Assembly (NCBI GenBank): GCA_964487605.1 | Contig: CAZARU010000026.1 | Coordinates: 1 to 64,000 of the forward strand | DNA from: JAJDAH01 sp964487605 | GTDB taxonomy: Bacteria > Myxococcota_A > Polyangia > Polyangiales > Polyangiaceae | Length of the DNA stretch: 64,000 nucleotides | Direction of reading: 5' to 3' | Translations under genes and position numbers: made by a program | The notes under the pieces: generated by a model | Databases searched by the model: none | Told to the model about the DNA's origin: nothing | The model's input: the letters and a program-made list of their open reading frames with translations, nothing else | Shown: in pieces, positions 52,369 to 61,234 of the stretch | Layout of the letters: the number at the start of each line of letters is the position of its first letter | How positions within the stretch are numbered: position 1 is the first letter of the stretch

Positions 52369-54120
52369 TCAGGGCTTCGCGACGCGCAGCACCGCTCCGG
52401 TGATCGTGAAGTACACGCTCGTTGCGGTGAGCGCGAGGTTCTTCGGTCCGGCCACTGCCGACGCGAGCGTCGTGGGCGCGCCCCCTGCCGGGAGCCAGCG
52501 GAGCTGGTCCGCCCCGTTGTTGGTCCAGTAGGTCCCCGAGGCGTCGGCGGCGACGCTCATGGGATTCCCTTCGCCTGCAGCTAGGACCGTCGCCGTACCG
52601 CCGCTCACCGGGACCGAGAGCACGTCGCCCGTCATGCCCTGCCAGCGCGTGAACAGGACGTCGCCGCCGAACAGCGCGACGCCCGAGGTCGGGCGCATCG
52701 AGGTCGTCAGCGTCGCCGTGGCGCCGCCGCCTTTCGGGACGCTGAAGATCGAGCCGTTCGATCGGTAGGTGCCGAAGTACGCCGTGGTCGCGTCGAGCGC
52801 GAGGCCCCACGTGAGCGTCTCGGTGGCGATCGTCTCCGCGGGGCCGCCCGTCTTCGGCGCTCGTCGGATGCGCCCGGCGTTCTGGTAGCACGACCAGTAC
52901 ACGTGGGTGGCGTCCGCGAGGACCCGGAGCGGCCAGGGTTCGTTCGCGGCGAACGTCTCGATGGTGCCGCCGGCGCGTGGCACGCGCTGGATGCTCCCGT
53001 TCACGTCGTGAAACGCGAAGTACACGTGGGTCGCGTCGACGGCGAGGCCGCGGAGGCTGCCGAGACCCGTGCCGAGCACTTCCAGGCTCGAGCCGTCCGG
53101 CAGCGATCTCCCCACCGCACCGGGCATGTTCTCCGTCCAGTACAGGTGCGTGGCGTCCGTGGTCACGTCCCAGGGGTTTCCGATGATGCTCGTCGCCACC
53201 GTCACGGCGCCGCACACGCCGGACACGCACGCCCCGCCGAAGCAGTCGTGAGCGCAGGCGCCGCAGTGCGCGGGATCGTCGCTCGTGTTGGTCTCGCACC
53301 CGTCGGTGGCCACGCCGTTGCAGTTCGCGGAAGGTGCCACGCAGGTGATCGTGGCGTCGGGCGCTGCTTCGGGCGCGCCGTCGCTGCCGGAGTCAGGGAA
53401 CGCGCCGCCGGCCGCCGTACGGTCCACGCCGGCGTCGGGAGCTCCGGCGCCGCCGCCGCCGCCACTCGACGTGCCACCGGCGCCCGCCGCCCCGCCGACG
53501 CTCGCGTCCGGTGCGGCGGCGTCCTGCCCTCCCGCGCCGGCGCTCCCGGAGGCGCCGCCCGCGCCGCTCTCGACGGAGCCGTCGCCCATCGTGGGGAGCT
53601 CGTCTTCGCCGCAACCCTTGGGCGGCAGGCAGTCGCCCGGATCGATCGTGGCGCTCACGCACTCCCCCTTTACGCAGGTGGTCTGGGGATCGCAGAACAC
53701 GTCGAGGCAGGCTTCTCGCAGGACGATGGGGAGGACCAGGGGAGTGTGGGGGGCGAACTTGAGGCCGCGCCGCGCGACGATGCAGCCCTCGTACCTCGGC
53801 GCGAGGCACTCGCTCGCCGGTCGCCGAACGCCCGCGACGACCTTGACCCCGAACTTCTCTTCCTTCGACTCGCTCGGGAACAGCACGATGGTCCCGATGA
53901 ACTCGTCGTTCGTCGTGGGCGTGCACGCCTCGGTCTCCGTCGCGAAGGGGACGTCCTCGATGCCACCGAGCTTGCCGTTCGTGATGGTCGTTCCTTGCAG
54001 GTTCGCGCAGTCCACGTCGGTGGAGAGCTCGACGGTGACCTGGGTGGGATCACGACACGCGCTAGCGAGCAGCACCGACGCGACGAGCGTGGCGCTGCGC
54101 GGGCCTTTCGCGCGGAACAT
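52369..54120 (-). CDS. Lipoprotein with shared Cys-rich N-terminal domain and C-terminal beta-propeller
   Basis: 583 residues from ATG 54120, supported by a TACCTT box seven bases upstream. Lipobox LASAC (Cys22). Residues 22-170 carry GVRR, YEGCIVARRGL, LPIVL and CVSATID, the same order as the partial gene at 1-771. A Gly/Ala/Ser linker and a CNGVATDGCETN/HCGACAHDC Cys motif follow. From about 300 there is a propeller of repeated strands (DATHLYWTENMPGAVGRSLP, DATHVYFAFHD, ADATHVYWSCYQNAG), probably six or seven blades. A surface-exposed binding protein is likely. It follows the TPR/PEGA gene on the same strand. Confidence 0.87.
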   Translation of the reverse strand: MFRAKGPRSATLVASVLLASACRDPTQVTVELSTDVDCANLQGTTITNGKLGGIEDVPFATETEACTPTTNDEFIGTIVLFPSESKEEKFGVKVVAGVRRPASECLAPRYEGCIVARRGLKFAPHTPLVLPIVLREACLDVFCDPQTTCVKGECVSATIDPGDCLPPKGCGEDELPTMGDGSVESGAGGASGSAGAGGQDAAAPDASVGGAAGAGGTSSGGGGGAGAPDAGVDRTAAGGAFPDSGSDGAPEAAPDATITCVAPSANCNGVATDGCETNTSDDPAHCGACAHDCFGGACVSGVCGAVTVATSIIGNPWDVTTDATHLYWTENMPGAVGRSLPDGSSLEVLGTGLGSLRGLAVDATHVYFAFHDVNGSIQRVPRAGGTIETFAANEPWPLRVLADATHVYWSCYQNAGRIRRAPKTGGPAETIATETLTWGLALDATTAYFGTYRSNGSIFSVPKGGGATATLTTSMRPTSGVALFGGDVLFTRWQGMTGDVLSVPVSGGTATVLAAGEGNPMSVAADASGTYWTNNGADQLRWLPAGGAPTTLASAVAGPKNLALTATSVYFTITGAVLRVAKP

Positions 54121-54127
54121 GCGGGAC

Positions 54128-54133
54128 AAGGTA
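54128..54133 (-). promoter_or_regulatory. Predicted extended -10 (TGC-TACCTT), leaderless
   Basis: On the minus strand TACCTT, preceded by TGC, ends seven bases before the ATG at 54120. Confidence 0.42.
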
Positions 54134-54162
54134 GCAGCTCGCTCGCCGGGTCCCGCCATGAC

Positions 54163-55146
54163 TCAAAACCTGACGAGGGGGGTTGGCAGCTTGCCGGGGG
54201 GAATCGTCCCCTCGTCCGGGTCTCGCTCGGTCAGCAATGCGACCGTCACCGCCGCTCCCGAGGCGACGACGACGCCGAGCCCCGTCCAGAACCACCACCT
54301 GGCCGTGATCGGCGGCACCTCCGCGAGGGGCACCGAGATCTCCTTGCTCTCCCCGGCCGCCAGCACGGCGGAGGTCTTCGCGTCCTCGTACCCGTCACGC
54401 CTCACGACGATGGTCCGCCTGCCCGCGCGGACCATGGTCTCGACCGGCACCGTGCCCGTCGAGCGTCCATCGACCAGGACGTTCGCGCCCTTCACCGGGC
54501 TGGTGACGCGCAACAGGGCTCGGTCACTGATCGATTCGAGTCGAATCGACAGGCGTTGCACCTCGCCGGCGCGCACTTCCAGGATCTTCTCGACGGCGAA
54601 GTGCCCCGGCGCGGAGACCTCGACGCTCGCCGGCCCCGTCGTCAGCCGCAGCGGCCTCGAGCGCCGCTCCATGCCGACGACGCGTTCGCGGATCACCACC
54701 CGCGCGCCGGCGGGCTCCACCGACAGCAAGAGCGTTCCCACCCGGCGCTCCACCTCCGCGATGAGCTCGCCCAACCTCGGGACGCGGCTGCGCAGCTCCT
54801 CGGGTGCCGTGTCGCGAAACCCCTCGAACTTGTCGAGTGCCTCCGGGTAGCGGCCCAGCGCCTGGAGCGCGCGCCCCTGGTTGTAGAGGAGCGCGGGTCG
54901 CGGGTCGAGTCGGTAGGCACGTTCGTAGGAGTCGAGCGCGTCGGCGTAGCGCAGCGACTCCATCGCCGCGTCGCCCGCGGTCTTGAGCCGGTCAGCTTCC
55001 GCCGGGCTCTCGGGTGGCGCCGGTGTCGTCACCGGCTGGGCGTGACCCGCCGGGCTCCACGTTCCCACCGCCGCGGCAGCCACCCACGGCAAGAATCGCC
55101 GCGCCCACCGGCCCCACGGATGCGCGCGAGATGTGCACACGTTCAC
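54163..55146 (-). CDS. TPR/PEGA-domain envelope protein with C-terminal membrane helix
   Basis: 327 residues if it starts at GTG 55146; GTG 55140 is nearly equivalent. Signal peptide with Arg-rich n-region ending AGHAQ. TPR helices at about 45-125 (AGDAAMESLRYADALDSYER, LLYNQGRALQALGRYPEALD), then two PEGA-like domains near 135-205 (LLLSVEPAGARVVIRERVVG) and 210-275 (LRVTSPVKGANVLVDGRSTG). One membrane helix (FWTGLGVVVASGAAVTVALL) lies at about 288-307. Same design as 4070-5065. Divergent from the kinase at 55280. Confidence 0.83.
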   Translation of the reverse strand: MNVCTSRAHPWGRWARRFLPWVAAAAVGTWSPAGHAQPVTTPAPPESPAEADRLKTAGDAAMESLRYADALDSYERAYRLDPRPALLYNQGRALQALGRYPEALDKFEGFRDTAPEELRSRVPRLGELIAEVERRVGTLLLSVEPAGARVVIRERVVGMERRSRPLRLTTGPASVEVSAPGHFAVEKILEVRAGEVQRLSIRLESISDRALLRVTSPVKGANVLVDGRSTGTVPVETMVRAGRRTIVVRRDGYEDAKTSAVLAAGESKEISVPLAEVPPITARWWFWTGLGVVVASGAAVTVALLTERDPDEGTIPPGKLPTPLVRF

Positions 55147-55235
55147 GTGGAAGCGGACCCCGGAATGCCGTCGGGTGTCAACGGTCCAAGGGCGCCTCGC
55201 AGCGGGCGACCTGGGCGTTCGCGGGTCCCGAGTGT

Positions 55236-55283
55236 TACGCTGCGAGGATCGTGGCAACCGACGTGGCGGGGGCAATCGGGTGA
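55236..55283 (+). promoter_or_regulatory. Possible -10 (TACGCT) and short upstream reading frame coupled to the kinase
   Basis: TACGCT at 55236-55241 lies nine bases before a GTG at 55251. That GTG opens a ten-codon frame (MATDVAGAIG) whose TGA at 55281-55283 overlaps the kinase GTG at 55280. If transcription starts near 55250, the leader peptide would be read first and coupled to the kinase. Weak evidence. Confidence 0.3.
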
Positions 55284-56761
55284 CCGCGTCGCCCGTCGAG
55301 CCGCGTGCGGAGCCGCCGGACGTCGTGGTGGCACCAGGAACCGTGCTCGCCGGAAAGTATCGCGTGGAGGGCTCGCTGGGGGTCGGTGGCATGGGAGTCG
55401 TCGTCGCGGCGAAGCATCTGCAGCTCGACCGGACCGTCGCGCTCAAGATCCTGCGCGTCTCGCTCGGGCAGAGCCCGTCCGTCAGAAAGCGATTCTCCCG
55501 CGAGGGGCGCGCCGTGGCCCGCATCAAGAGCGAGCACATCGCGCAGATCCTCGACGTGGACGAGCTCGAGGACGGCAGTCCCTATCTCGTCATGGAGTAC
55601 CTCCGCGGCGGGGACGTCGCGGCGGAGATCAAGCGTCGCGGACCGCTTCCGGTCGTCGAGGCGATCTCGATCATGCTCCAAGCGTGCGAAGCGGTGGGGG
55701 CCGCTCACGCGGCGGGCGTGGTGCACCGCGACATCAAGCCGAGCAACCTCTTCCTCGCCGAGAACGGCGATGGGACCCGAACGGTCAAGGTGCTCGACTT
55801 CGGGATCTCGAAGGTGAGCGAGCCGGCGACGCCCTCGTCGGAGGACGAGTTGGGCGTCACCACCGCGTTCGAGGCGCTCGGCTCGCCCGTCTACATGTCG
55901 CCGGAGCAGATGCGATCGAGTCGTGACGTCGATGCCCGCACGGACGTCTGGTCGCTGGGGGTGACGCTCTTCAAGCTGTTGACGGGGCAGGCGCCGTTTC
56001 CGGGCAAGACCATGACGGACCTCTGCGCGCGTGTGCTGGTCGATCCGACGCCCTCCGTGCGCGCGCTCCGCCCCGAGGTCCCCGAGGGCCTGCAGGCGAC
56101 GGTGGAGCGGTGCCTGGAGAAGGAACCTGCGGATCGGTTCCAGTCGGTGTCGGACCTCGCGCTCGCGCTGGCGGAGCACGCATCTCCGGAGGACGTCGAG
56201 CTCGCGCGACGCATCCCGTCCGTCTCGCCTCCGAAGTGGCACGACGACTCACAGGACTTCGACACGCCGGGCAGCCTCGACGTGGAGACGGTGATCGGTT
56301 CCTCCTCCGGGACCGAGGGTTCTTCGCCCGCGACGGAGTCGAAGCCGGCCGGCGGGGTTCGGCCGTGGAAGACGGTGTCGCTGGTCGTCGTCGTGGCCGT
56401 CGCCGCCGGAGCGACGGTCTTCGCGCTCCGCGGTCCGCGCGCCGCCGTTGCGCCCGTCGACCCTCGCGTCGCGGCCACGGACGCAGCCGCGGCAACCCCG
56501 CCGACGACATCGAACGCCGCCGTCGCTCGCCACGCTCCGAGCGGCGCGGTCGCGGTTTCGCCACCCCCGGTCATCGCGGAGTCGCGCGCGGCGGCTGCAG
56601 GGGTGTCGGCGAGAACGGGGCCGCCGACGCAGCCACGCGCCGCGCCACCGATCCCCGCGCCGCCCTCGACGGCTGCCACGCCCTCTGCGCCGGCGTCGCC
56701 CGCGGCGCCGAAGTCCCCGAGCAAGCCCCCCCCGGGAGACGACCACCCGTTGCACCTGTGA
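55280..56761 (+). CDS. Transmembrane Ser/Thr protein kinase
   Basis: 493 residues, GTG start. Kinase domain about 27-300: VGGMGVVVAAKH loop, Lys56 (ALKILR), HRDIKPSN (Asp151), DFG at 173-175 and MSPEQ at 206-210. A Ser/Asp-rich linker leads to a membrane helix at about 364-383 (VSLVVVVAVAAGATVFAL) and a 110-residue Ala/Pro/Thr tail without a recognisable sensor domain. All catalytic residues are kept. It shares a 133-base intergenic region with the divergent TPR/PEGA gene. Confidence 0.93.
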   Translation: MTASPVEPRAEPPDVVVAPGTVLAGKYRVEGSLGVGGMGVVVAAKHLQLDRTVALKILRVSLGQSPSVRKRFSREGRAVARIKSEHIAQILDVDELEDGSPYLVMEYLRGGDVAAEIKRRGPLPVVEAISIMLQACEAVGAAHAAGVVHRDIKPSNLFLAENGDGTRTVKVLDFGISKVSEPATPSSEDELGVTTAFEALGSPVYMSPEQMRSSRDVDARTDVWSLGVTLFKLLTGQAPFPGKTMTDLCARVLVDPTPSVRALRPEVPEGLQATVERCLEKEPADRFQSVSDLALALAEHASPEDVELARRIPSVSPPKWHDDSQDFDTPGSLDVETVIGSSSGTEGSSPATESKPAGGVRPWKTVSLVVVVAVAAGATVFALRGPRAAVAPVDPRVAATDAAAATPPTTSNAAVARHAPSGAVAVSPPPVIAESRAAAAGVSARTGPPTQPRAAPPIPAPPSTAATPSAPASPAAPKSPSKPPPGDDHPLHL

Positions 56762-56797
56762 GGCTCGCCGCGCGCGGCCCGCGCCGCGCGTCGGGCG

Positions 56798-59197
56798 TCA
56801 CTCGCAGCGTGGCGCCACGGGCGGGCTCTCCGTGTCGCCCGGGTTGTCGTCGAGGGCGAGCAGGAATGCGACCAGGGCAGTGACCTTCGGCCCCCCCGGG
56901 ACGTCGTCGATGTAGAAGTCGTGACCGGTCGCGGTCATGCCGAGCTGCGCGAGGCTCACCGGCTCCGCGTGACCCGGCACCCGGTAGGTCTTCTGCGCGA
57001 GCGCCCGCCGGAGCCGCGTGCGCTCGCCGGCGAGCACCATCGCCTGCAGGCTCAAGGCCGCGTTGGCGCGCGGATAGGGTTCACCGGCCGTACGGTGGAG
57101 CGAGCTCACGCCCCAGACCTTGTCGGCTTCCCGTGTGCGGAGGAGCACGGCGAGGTCGTCGCTCGCCGGCACTCCAGGTCGGAGCGACACGGCCACGCTG
57201 CCGTCGTGCAGGTACGGCGCGGTACCCCACAGGTAGCGGTGCGTGAGCGTTCGCACGCCCACGGAGCGCCGCTCGGTGAAGAGCTTCGTGAAGAACGAGA
57301 AGACGTCCCCGCGCGTGGCGATGCCGGTCTTCGGATCGTACTCCGGGGCTCCGAGCTGAAGCTCCCGGGTGAAGACCGTGTGGTCGCTCCGTGTGCCAAT
57401 CTTGCTCATGCCGTGCACCAGGTTGTCGGTGAAGAACGGGCCCCGATGGCACGTGGCACAGCCGGCTTCGCGGTGAACGCGCTGCCCCTCCTTCAGGAGC
57501 GGTCGCGCGCGGCGGAGAAGCTCCGTGGGGTTCGTCGGTGGCTCCAGCGAATCGAGCATGAGCGACACGGCGTTCGTGAGCAGCTCGTCGGCGTCGAATC
57601 CACGCCGTGAGGCCAGCAGATCGAGGCGATGGCGAAAGCGCAGATGTGGCGGCGTGCGGACGCGGATCCCCGTCACGGCGAGCGTCCGGGCCCGGGCCTC
57701 GGCGTCGCCGCGGTACTGGGACGCGCTCCGGAGCCGTGCACCGCGCCGATTCGCCTCGCTCTCCACGATGTGCTTGGGGACCGTGCCGAAAACGCCCGCG
57801 GCGTCGCGCATCACCACCACGGCTTGCGGGTCGAGGAGCCCGGGCACGCCATCGGACTCGCCCAGGATGTCGTCCACCAGCCGCCGCGCGGCGGGCTTGC
57901 CCCCGTGGAGGGCGGCGGGGGAGAGCGCGACCATGGTCTCGGCGAGCTGTCGTGCCGTGAGGTCGGCGTACGGCGTGGGCGCTGCGCCGAGCACGCGCGT
58001 GGCGTGTCCGCCTCGGTCGCTCGCCGCCGCGATCATCGAGCTGAACTCGAGGGCGACGGTCCACACGGAGTTGTTGCGGTCCGTGGCGTTCACCTGCGAG
58101 CCGTCGATGTTGTACGGCCAGTTTCGGTACGTGAAGAGCACCGGAAGCTGCATCGGGTTCAACCGCGCGTCCGGCGTATCGTCCGCGCTGCCACGCACCT
58201 CCGCCAGCATGCCGGTCACGACGGCGCGAAGCACCTCGCGCGGCTTCGTCGAGACGTTGTCGCGTACCCACGTCGCCCACTCGCGGCTCGCGCTCGTCGA
58301 GCGCTCGTGGACCGGTGAGCCGAGCACCAGGTAGCCCGCGACCGGGTTCGCCGACAGCCCGAAGATCCATCCCAGGTCGATGTCCTGGTTCCCCACGCCC
58401 CAGGCGTCCTGCGGCCGAAACCGCCCGGGCCGCCGGGCGCTCGGGTGGTCGGTCCACTCGTGGCCAGGCGGCGGCGTGGACCACGCGGACTCGAGGTCCG
58501 GCGCTCCGTCCCAGTCGATGTCGAGCGAGTAGTGGCACACGGCGCACGTGAGGCCGAGGCGGAACGGGCCCACGCCGGGCGCCGGTCCGACACCGAGCGT
58601 GTCGGGATGGATGAGGTAGGGAAGCTCCCGGTCGCCGGGCGGTGCGGGCACCGCGACGACGCCAATGGGCAGCGCGGCGCCGACCTCGACGTCGAGGCCG
58701 AGGTGCACGATCTCGGGCACCTCGATGCCGCCATGAAGGCGCGAGCCCTTCGGGAAGCGGACCGCGAGGTCGCTCGTGACGCCGGCGCGGCCGCCGCTCA
58801 CGTTGCCGGCGAACAGGTTCCCCGGCTGGCCGTCGAGCGCGTCGATGGCCTGGGCCACGTACGCGAACACGGGTCTCGGCTCGTAGCAGCCGGGCACGCC
58901 GGACGCGCACGGCACCTCCAGGGTACCGGCGAGCACGCCGACCACGTCGGTCATCAAGTGCTCGTTGCCCAGGGTCTCCTCGCGAAACCACTCCTCGCCC
59001 CAGCGGCGAAGCGTCCCGTACTCGGCCTCCGTGATCTCCACGCCGTCGAAGACGAGCGGCGGTCGTGGAGCCCGGTGGCCCAGGGCGTCGAAGCCGGGGT
59101 ATTCGCACGGAGGAGCGCTGCCGGCGCACGCCGCGCCGACCAACGCTGCCGCTGCGATCGGTGTGAGCGACCGGCCGGACCACGCGCCTCGTCCCAC
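56798..59197 (-). CDS. Lipoprotein di-haem cytochrome c peroxidase-like protein
   Basis: 799 residues from GTG 59197, set by a TAGGGT box eight bases upstream. Lipobox VGAAC (Cys24). Haem-binding motifs CAVCH at 218-222 and CATCH at 580-584 are far apart. The second is in a MauG/cytochrome-c-peroxidase-like context (LKEGQRVHREAGCATCHRGP, FFTDNLVHG, YLHDGSVAV). It is far longer than ordinary CcpA (about 330 residues), with a 350-residue insertion between the haems. An extracytoplasmic redox enzyme is likely. It lies 37 bases from the convergent kinase gene. Confidence 0.83.
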   Translation of the reverse strand: MGRGAWSGRSLTPIAAAALVGAACAGSAPPCEYPGFDALGHRAPRPPLVFDGVEITEAEYGTLRRWGEEWFREETLGNEHLMTDVVGVLAGTLEVPCASGVPGCYEPRPVFAYVAQAIDALDGQPGNLFAGNVSGGRAGVTSDLAVRFPKGSRLHGGIEVPEIVHLGLDVEVGAALPIGVVAVPAPPGDRELPYLIHPDTLGVGPAPGVGPFRLGLTCAVCHYSLDIDWDGAPDLESAWSTPPPGHEWTDHPSARRPGRFRPQDAWGVGNQDIDLGWIFGLSANPVAGYLVLGSPVHERSTSASREWATWVRDNVSTKPREVLRAVVTGMLAEVRGSADDTPDARLNPMQLPVLFTYRNWPYNIDGSQVNATDRNNSVWTVALEFSSMIAAASDRGGHATRVLGAAPTPYADLTARQLAETMVALSPAALHGGKPAARRLVDDILGESDGVPGLLDPQAVVVMRDAAGVFGTVPKHIVESEANRRGARLRSASQYRGDAEARARTLAVTGIRVRTPPHLRFRHRLDLLASRRGFDADELLTNAVSLMLDSLEPPTNPTELLRRARPLLKEGQRVHREAGCATCHRGPFFTDNLVHGMSKIGTRSDHTVFTRELQLGAPEYDPKTGIATRGDVFSFFTKLFTERRSVGVRTLTHRYLWGTAPYLHDGSVAVSLRPGVPASDDLAVLLRTREADKVWGVSSLHRTAGEPYPRANAALSLQAMVLAGERTRLRRALAQKTYRVPGHAEPVSLAQLGMTATGHDFYIDDVPGGPKVTALVAFLLALDDNPGDTESPPVAPRCE

Positions 59198-59205
59198 GGG
59201 GCCCG

Positions 59206-59211
59206 ACCCTA
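59206..59211 (-). promoter_or_regulatory. Predicted extended -10 (TGG-TAGGGT), leaderless
   Basis: On the minus strand TAGGGT, preceded by TGG, ends eight bases before the GTG at 59197. No ribosome site. Confidence 0.42.
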
Positions 59212-59267
59212 CCAAAGCTCCGACCCGCGCGCTGCTTCCGTGCAATGTACAGAGAACGAAGAGTTCG

Positions 59268-60233
59268 TCAGTCCGCGCAGCAGCGGATCCCGAGGTCGGG
59301 CAGCGTGGTGGACCGACTGACGGCAAAGTCGTTGTCACAGCGCAGGTTCGCGCCGAAGGGGACGAAAGCGTACGACCCACCGCGGACGCGGCACGAGTCC
59401 GTGCCGCCGGTCTCGTTGGCGCACGCGGAGTCCCACTCGTACACGTTGCCGCTCATGTCGAAGAGCCCGGGCAGCCCGCCCTCGCAGCTCACCGCCGAGC
59501 CCACCGGGACGGCGCTCCCGGCGCCGTAGTCCTGGCTGTTGCACGTCGTGCCGGAGTACGTCGAGCCATAAGGGTAGGTGAGGGTTCCGCCGGCCGAGCA
59601 CGCCGCGTACCACTCGCTCTGGGCCGCGTTGCCGTACTCGTTGTAGCCGTTCGGTCCTCCTCCCACGCGCCCGCACAGGCGCCGTCCCGCCCAGCGGCAG
59701 TACGCCCACGCATCGCACCAGTCGACGTGCGACACGGGGTGGGAGTCGCGCCCTACGACCGGCCAGCCCGTCGTGGGGACGTACGACGCGTTCCAGGAGC
59801 AGTACGACGGCTGGATCAGGAGTGACGGGTTCACCGCCAGGAACGCTTCGTACTCGGAGACCGTCACCTCGTGGCCCGCGATCGAGTAGCCGCTCGCGCT
59901 CACCAGGCCAGCGCTCGGGCAGGGCCCACATCCGGGTGTCCCGCACGTGCCGGCGCACGGTCCCGCGGGCGCGTCGCGTGCCGCGTCCGCGTCGCTCCCT
60001 GCGTCCGTCGCCCCGCCGGCACCGTTGCCTGCGCCACCGCCGGTACCTGCCGAGGCCTCGGAAACGCCACCACCCGTTCCACCGCCGCCGGAGGCGCCGC
60101 CGGCACCGGCCATCCCAGCGGCGCCTGCGGCCGCGGAGTCGCGCTCGATGAGGTTCGTCTTCGTCGTGGACGAGCACGACATCATCAGCGTGAGTCCCAC
60201 CCACGCTCCCGCCCCGATCGACAGCGCCCGCAC
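59268..60233 (-). CDS. Lipoprotein with formylglycine-generating-enzyme-type (SUMF1) domain
   Basis: 321 residues from GTG 60233, nine bases after a TATGCT box; a GTG ten codons upstream is possible. Lipobox LMMSC. Gly/Ala linker to about residue 85, then the SUMF1 fold: SIAGHEVTVSEYEAFLAVNP, HPVSHVDWCDAWAYCRWAG, AQSEWYAAC, GLFDMSGNVYEWDSAC and VRGGSYAF. In bona fide formylglycine enzymes a Cys pair near the C-terminus is catalytic. Here the end reads LGIRCCAD, so true activity is doubtful. Many myxobacterial relatives are surface or kinase-associated domains. Confidence 0.85.
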   Translation of the reverse strand: MRALSIGAGAWVGLTLMMSCSSTTKTNLIERDSAAAGAAGMAGAGGASGGGGTGGGVSEASAGTGGGAGNGAGGATDAGSDADAARDAPAGPCAGTCGTPGCGPCPSAGLVSASGYSIAGHEVTVSEYEAFLAVNPSLLIQPSYCSWNASYVPTTGWPVVGRDSHPVSHVDWCDAWAYCRWAGRRLCGRVGGGPNGYNEYGNAAQSEWYAACSAGGTLTYPYGSTYSGTTCNSQDYGAGSAVPVGSAVSCEGGLPGLFDMSGNVYEWDSACANETGGTDSCRVRGGSYAFVPFGANLRCDNDFAVSRSTTLPDLGIRCCAD

Positions 60234-60242
60234 GATGCTCGG

Positions 60243-60248
60243 AGCATA
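60243..60248 (-). promoter_or_regulatory. Predicted -10 box (TATGCT)
   Basis: On the minus strand TATGCT ends nine bases before the GTG at 60233. It lies inside the longer alternative reading frame, which argues for the shorter start. Confidence 0.3.
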
Positions 60249-60412
60249 GCCGAACTGCGACACGGCGAGGGGTTCGTCCTGTCCCGCCGGTCAGCGTCGT
60301 TCGGGCTCGTACCCACCACGCCGCCGTCCCCACGACGAGGAGCGTTCCGCCGTGAATCACCCCGAACGGCGCGCGCATCCGCGAACGTCTGGAGGCGCCC
60401 TGGCGGTGCGGG

Positions 60413-60418
60413 TAGGCT
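60413..60418 (+). promoter_or_regulatory. Predicted -10 box (TAGGCT), leaderless
   Basis: TAGGCT ends eight bases before the GTG at 60427, with no ribosome site. It supports that start over the in-frame GTG at 60352. Confidence 0.4.
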
Positions 60419-60426
60419 GCTGCGCC

Positions 60427-61137
60427 GTGAAGGCGCCCGCGGACGATCCGGCGACGCTCGAGCGCTTCGAAGGGGCGCTCGACCTCGTCGACTCCGTGGC
60501 GCGCAGGATCCGCAGGATGGTCGAGCACAGCATCGAGAGCGACGAACTCCTCGCCTACGGGCGAGAGGGGCTGCTCGATGCCGCGCGCCGCTACGACGCC
60601 GATCGTGGCGTACCTTTCCGCGCCTTCGCGTATTTCCGAGTGCGGGGGGCGATGATCGACGGCGTGCGTTCCCTCGGTCGGCTCCCCCGACGCAAGTACC
60701 GCATGCTGCAGGCGGCTGCCGCCGCGACGCGAACGTCCGAGGGCGCCGCCGAGGACGTCCACGCGCCCCCGCCGCCGGGATCGACCGCGGCGCACGCCGA
60801 CGCGGCTCTTGCAGCCCACCTCGGCGCCATGGCCACGGCCATGGCGGCCGGCCTGATCGCGCGGACCGCCCACGGCGACGACGGCGATCGCATCGCCGTC
60901 GCGAGTGGCGACGATCCGGAGGAGAGCGTCGCGAACGCCGAGCTTCTGCACCTGGTGCGGGACGCGGTCGAGGGGCTCGAGGATCCGGAGCGAGAGCTCG
61001 TCCGCCGCCACTACTTCGGAGGCGAGCGGTTCGACCTGGTGGCGGCGGAACTCGGTCTCAGCAAGTCCTGGGCGAGCCGGCTTCACAGCCGCGCCATCAC
61101 GCGCCTCACGAAGCGCCTCAAGAGTCTGCGGCGTTGA
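60427..61137 (+). CDS. FliA/WhiG-like RNA polymerase sigma factor
   Basis: 236 residues. Region 2 is clear: LVDSVARRIRR, SDELLAYGREGLLDAARRYD and FRAFAYFRVRGAMIDGVRSL match the core-binding and -10 recognition segments of group 3 sigma factors. The middle (region 3) is shortened and Ala-rich. Region 4 helix-turn-helix: LEDPERELVRRHYFGGERFD to LGLSKSWASRLHSRAITRL. Myxobacteria lack flagella, so the role is not flagellar. The next gene encodes a probable type III secretion rod protein, suggesting it may control secretion genes. Confidence 0.88.
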   Translation: MKAPADDPATLERFEGALDLVDSVARRIRRMVEHSIESDELLAYGREGLLDAARRYDADRGVPFRAFAYFRVRGAMIDGVRSLGRLPRRKYRMLQAAAAATRTSEGAAEDVHAPPPPGSTAAHADAALAAHLGAMATAMAAGLIARTAHGDDGDRIAVASGDDPEESVANAELLHLVRDAVEGLEDPERELVRRHYFGGERFDLVAAELGLSKSWASRLHSRAITRLTKRLKSLRR

Positions 61138-61234
61138 CCGTTCCCCCGGACCGGACTCGCGCTCTTTCGCCCCCGTGCGCGGTCTGCCGCGATTTCACGC
61201 AACCCCAGCGGCGCGACCGCCGACACCACGCCTC

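Noticed and set aside
50393..53299. A 968-codon frame on the minus strand
   Set aside because: Antisense to the CocE-type hydrolase with intact catalytic motifs, and out of frame with the propeller gene.
52903..55926. A 1007-codon frame on the plus strand
   Set aside because: Antisense to the propeller lipoprotein and TPR/PEGA genes and out of frame with the kinase; low-complexity Arg/Ala sequence.
59268..60233. Genuine sulfatase-activating enzyme
   Set aside because: No sulfatase nearby, and the C-terminal Cys arrangement (RCCAD) does not match the catalytic pair; kept only as a fold assignment.
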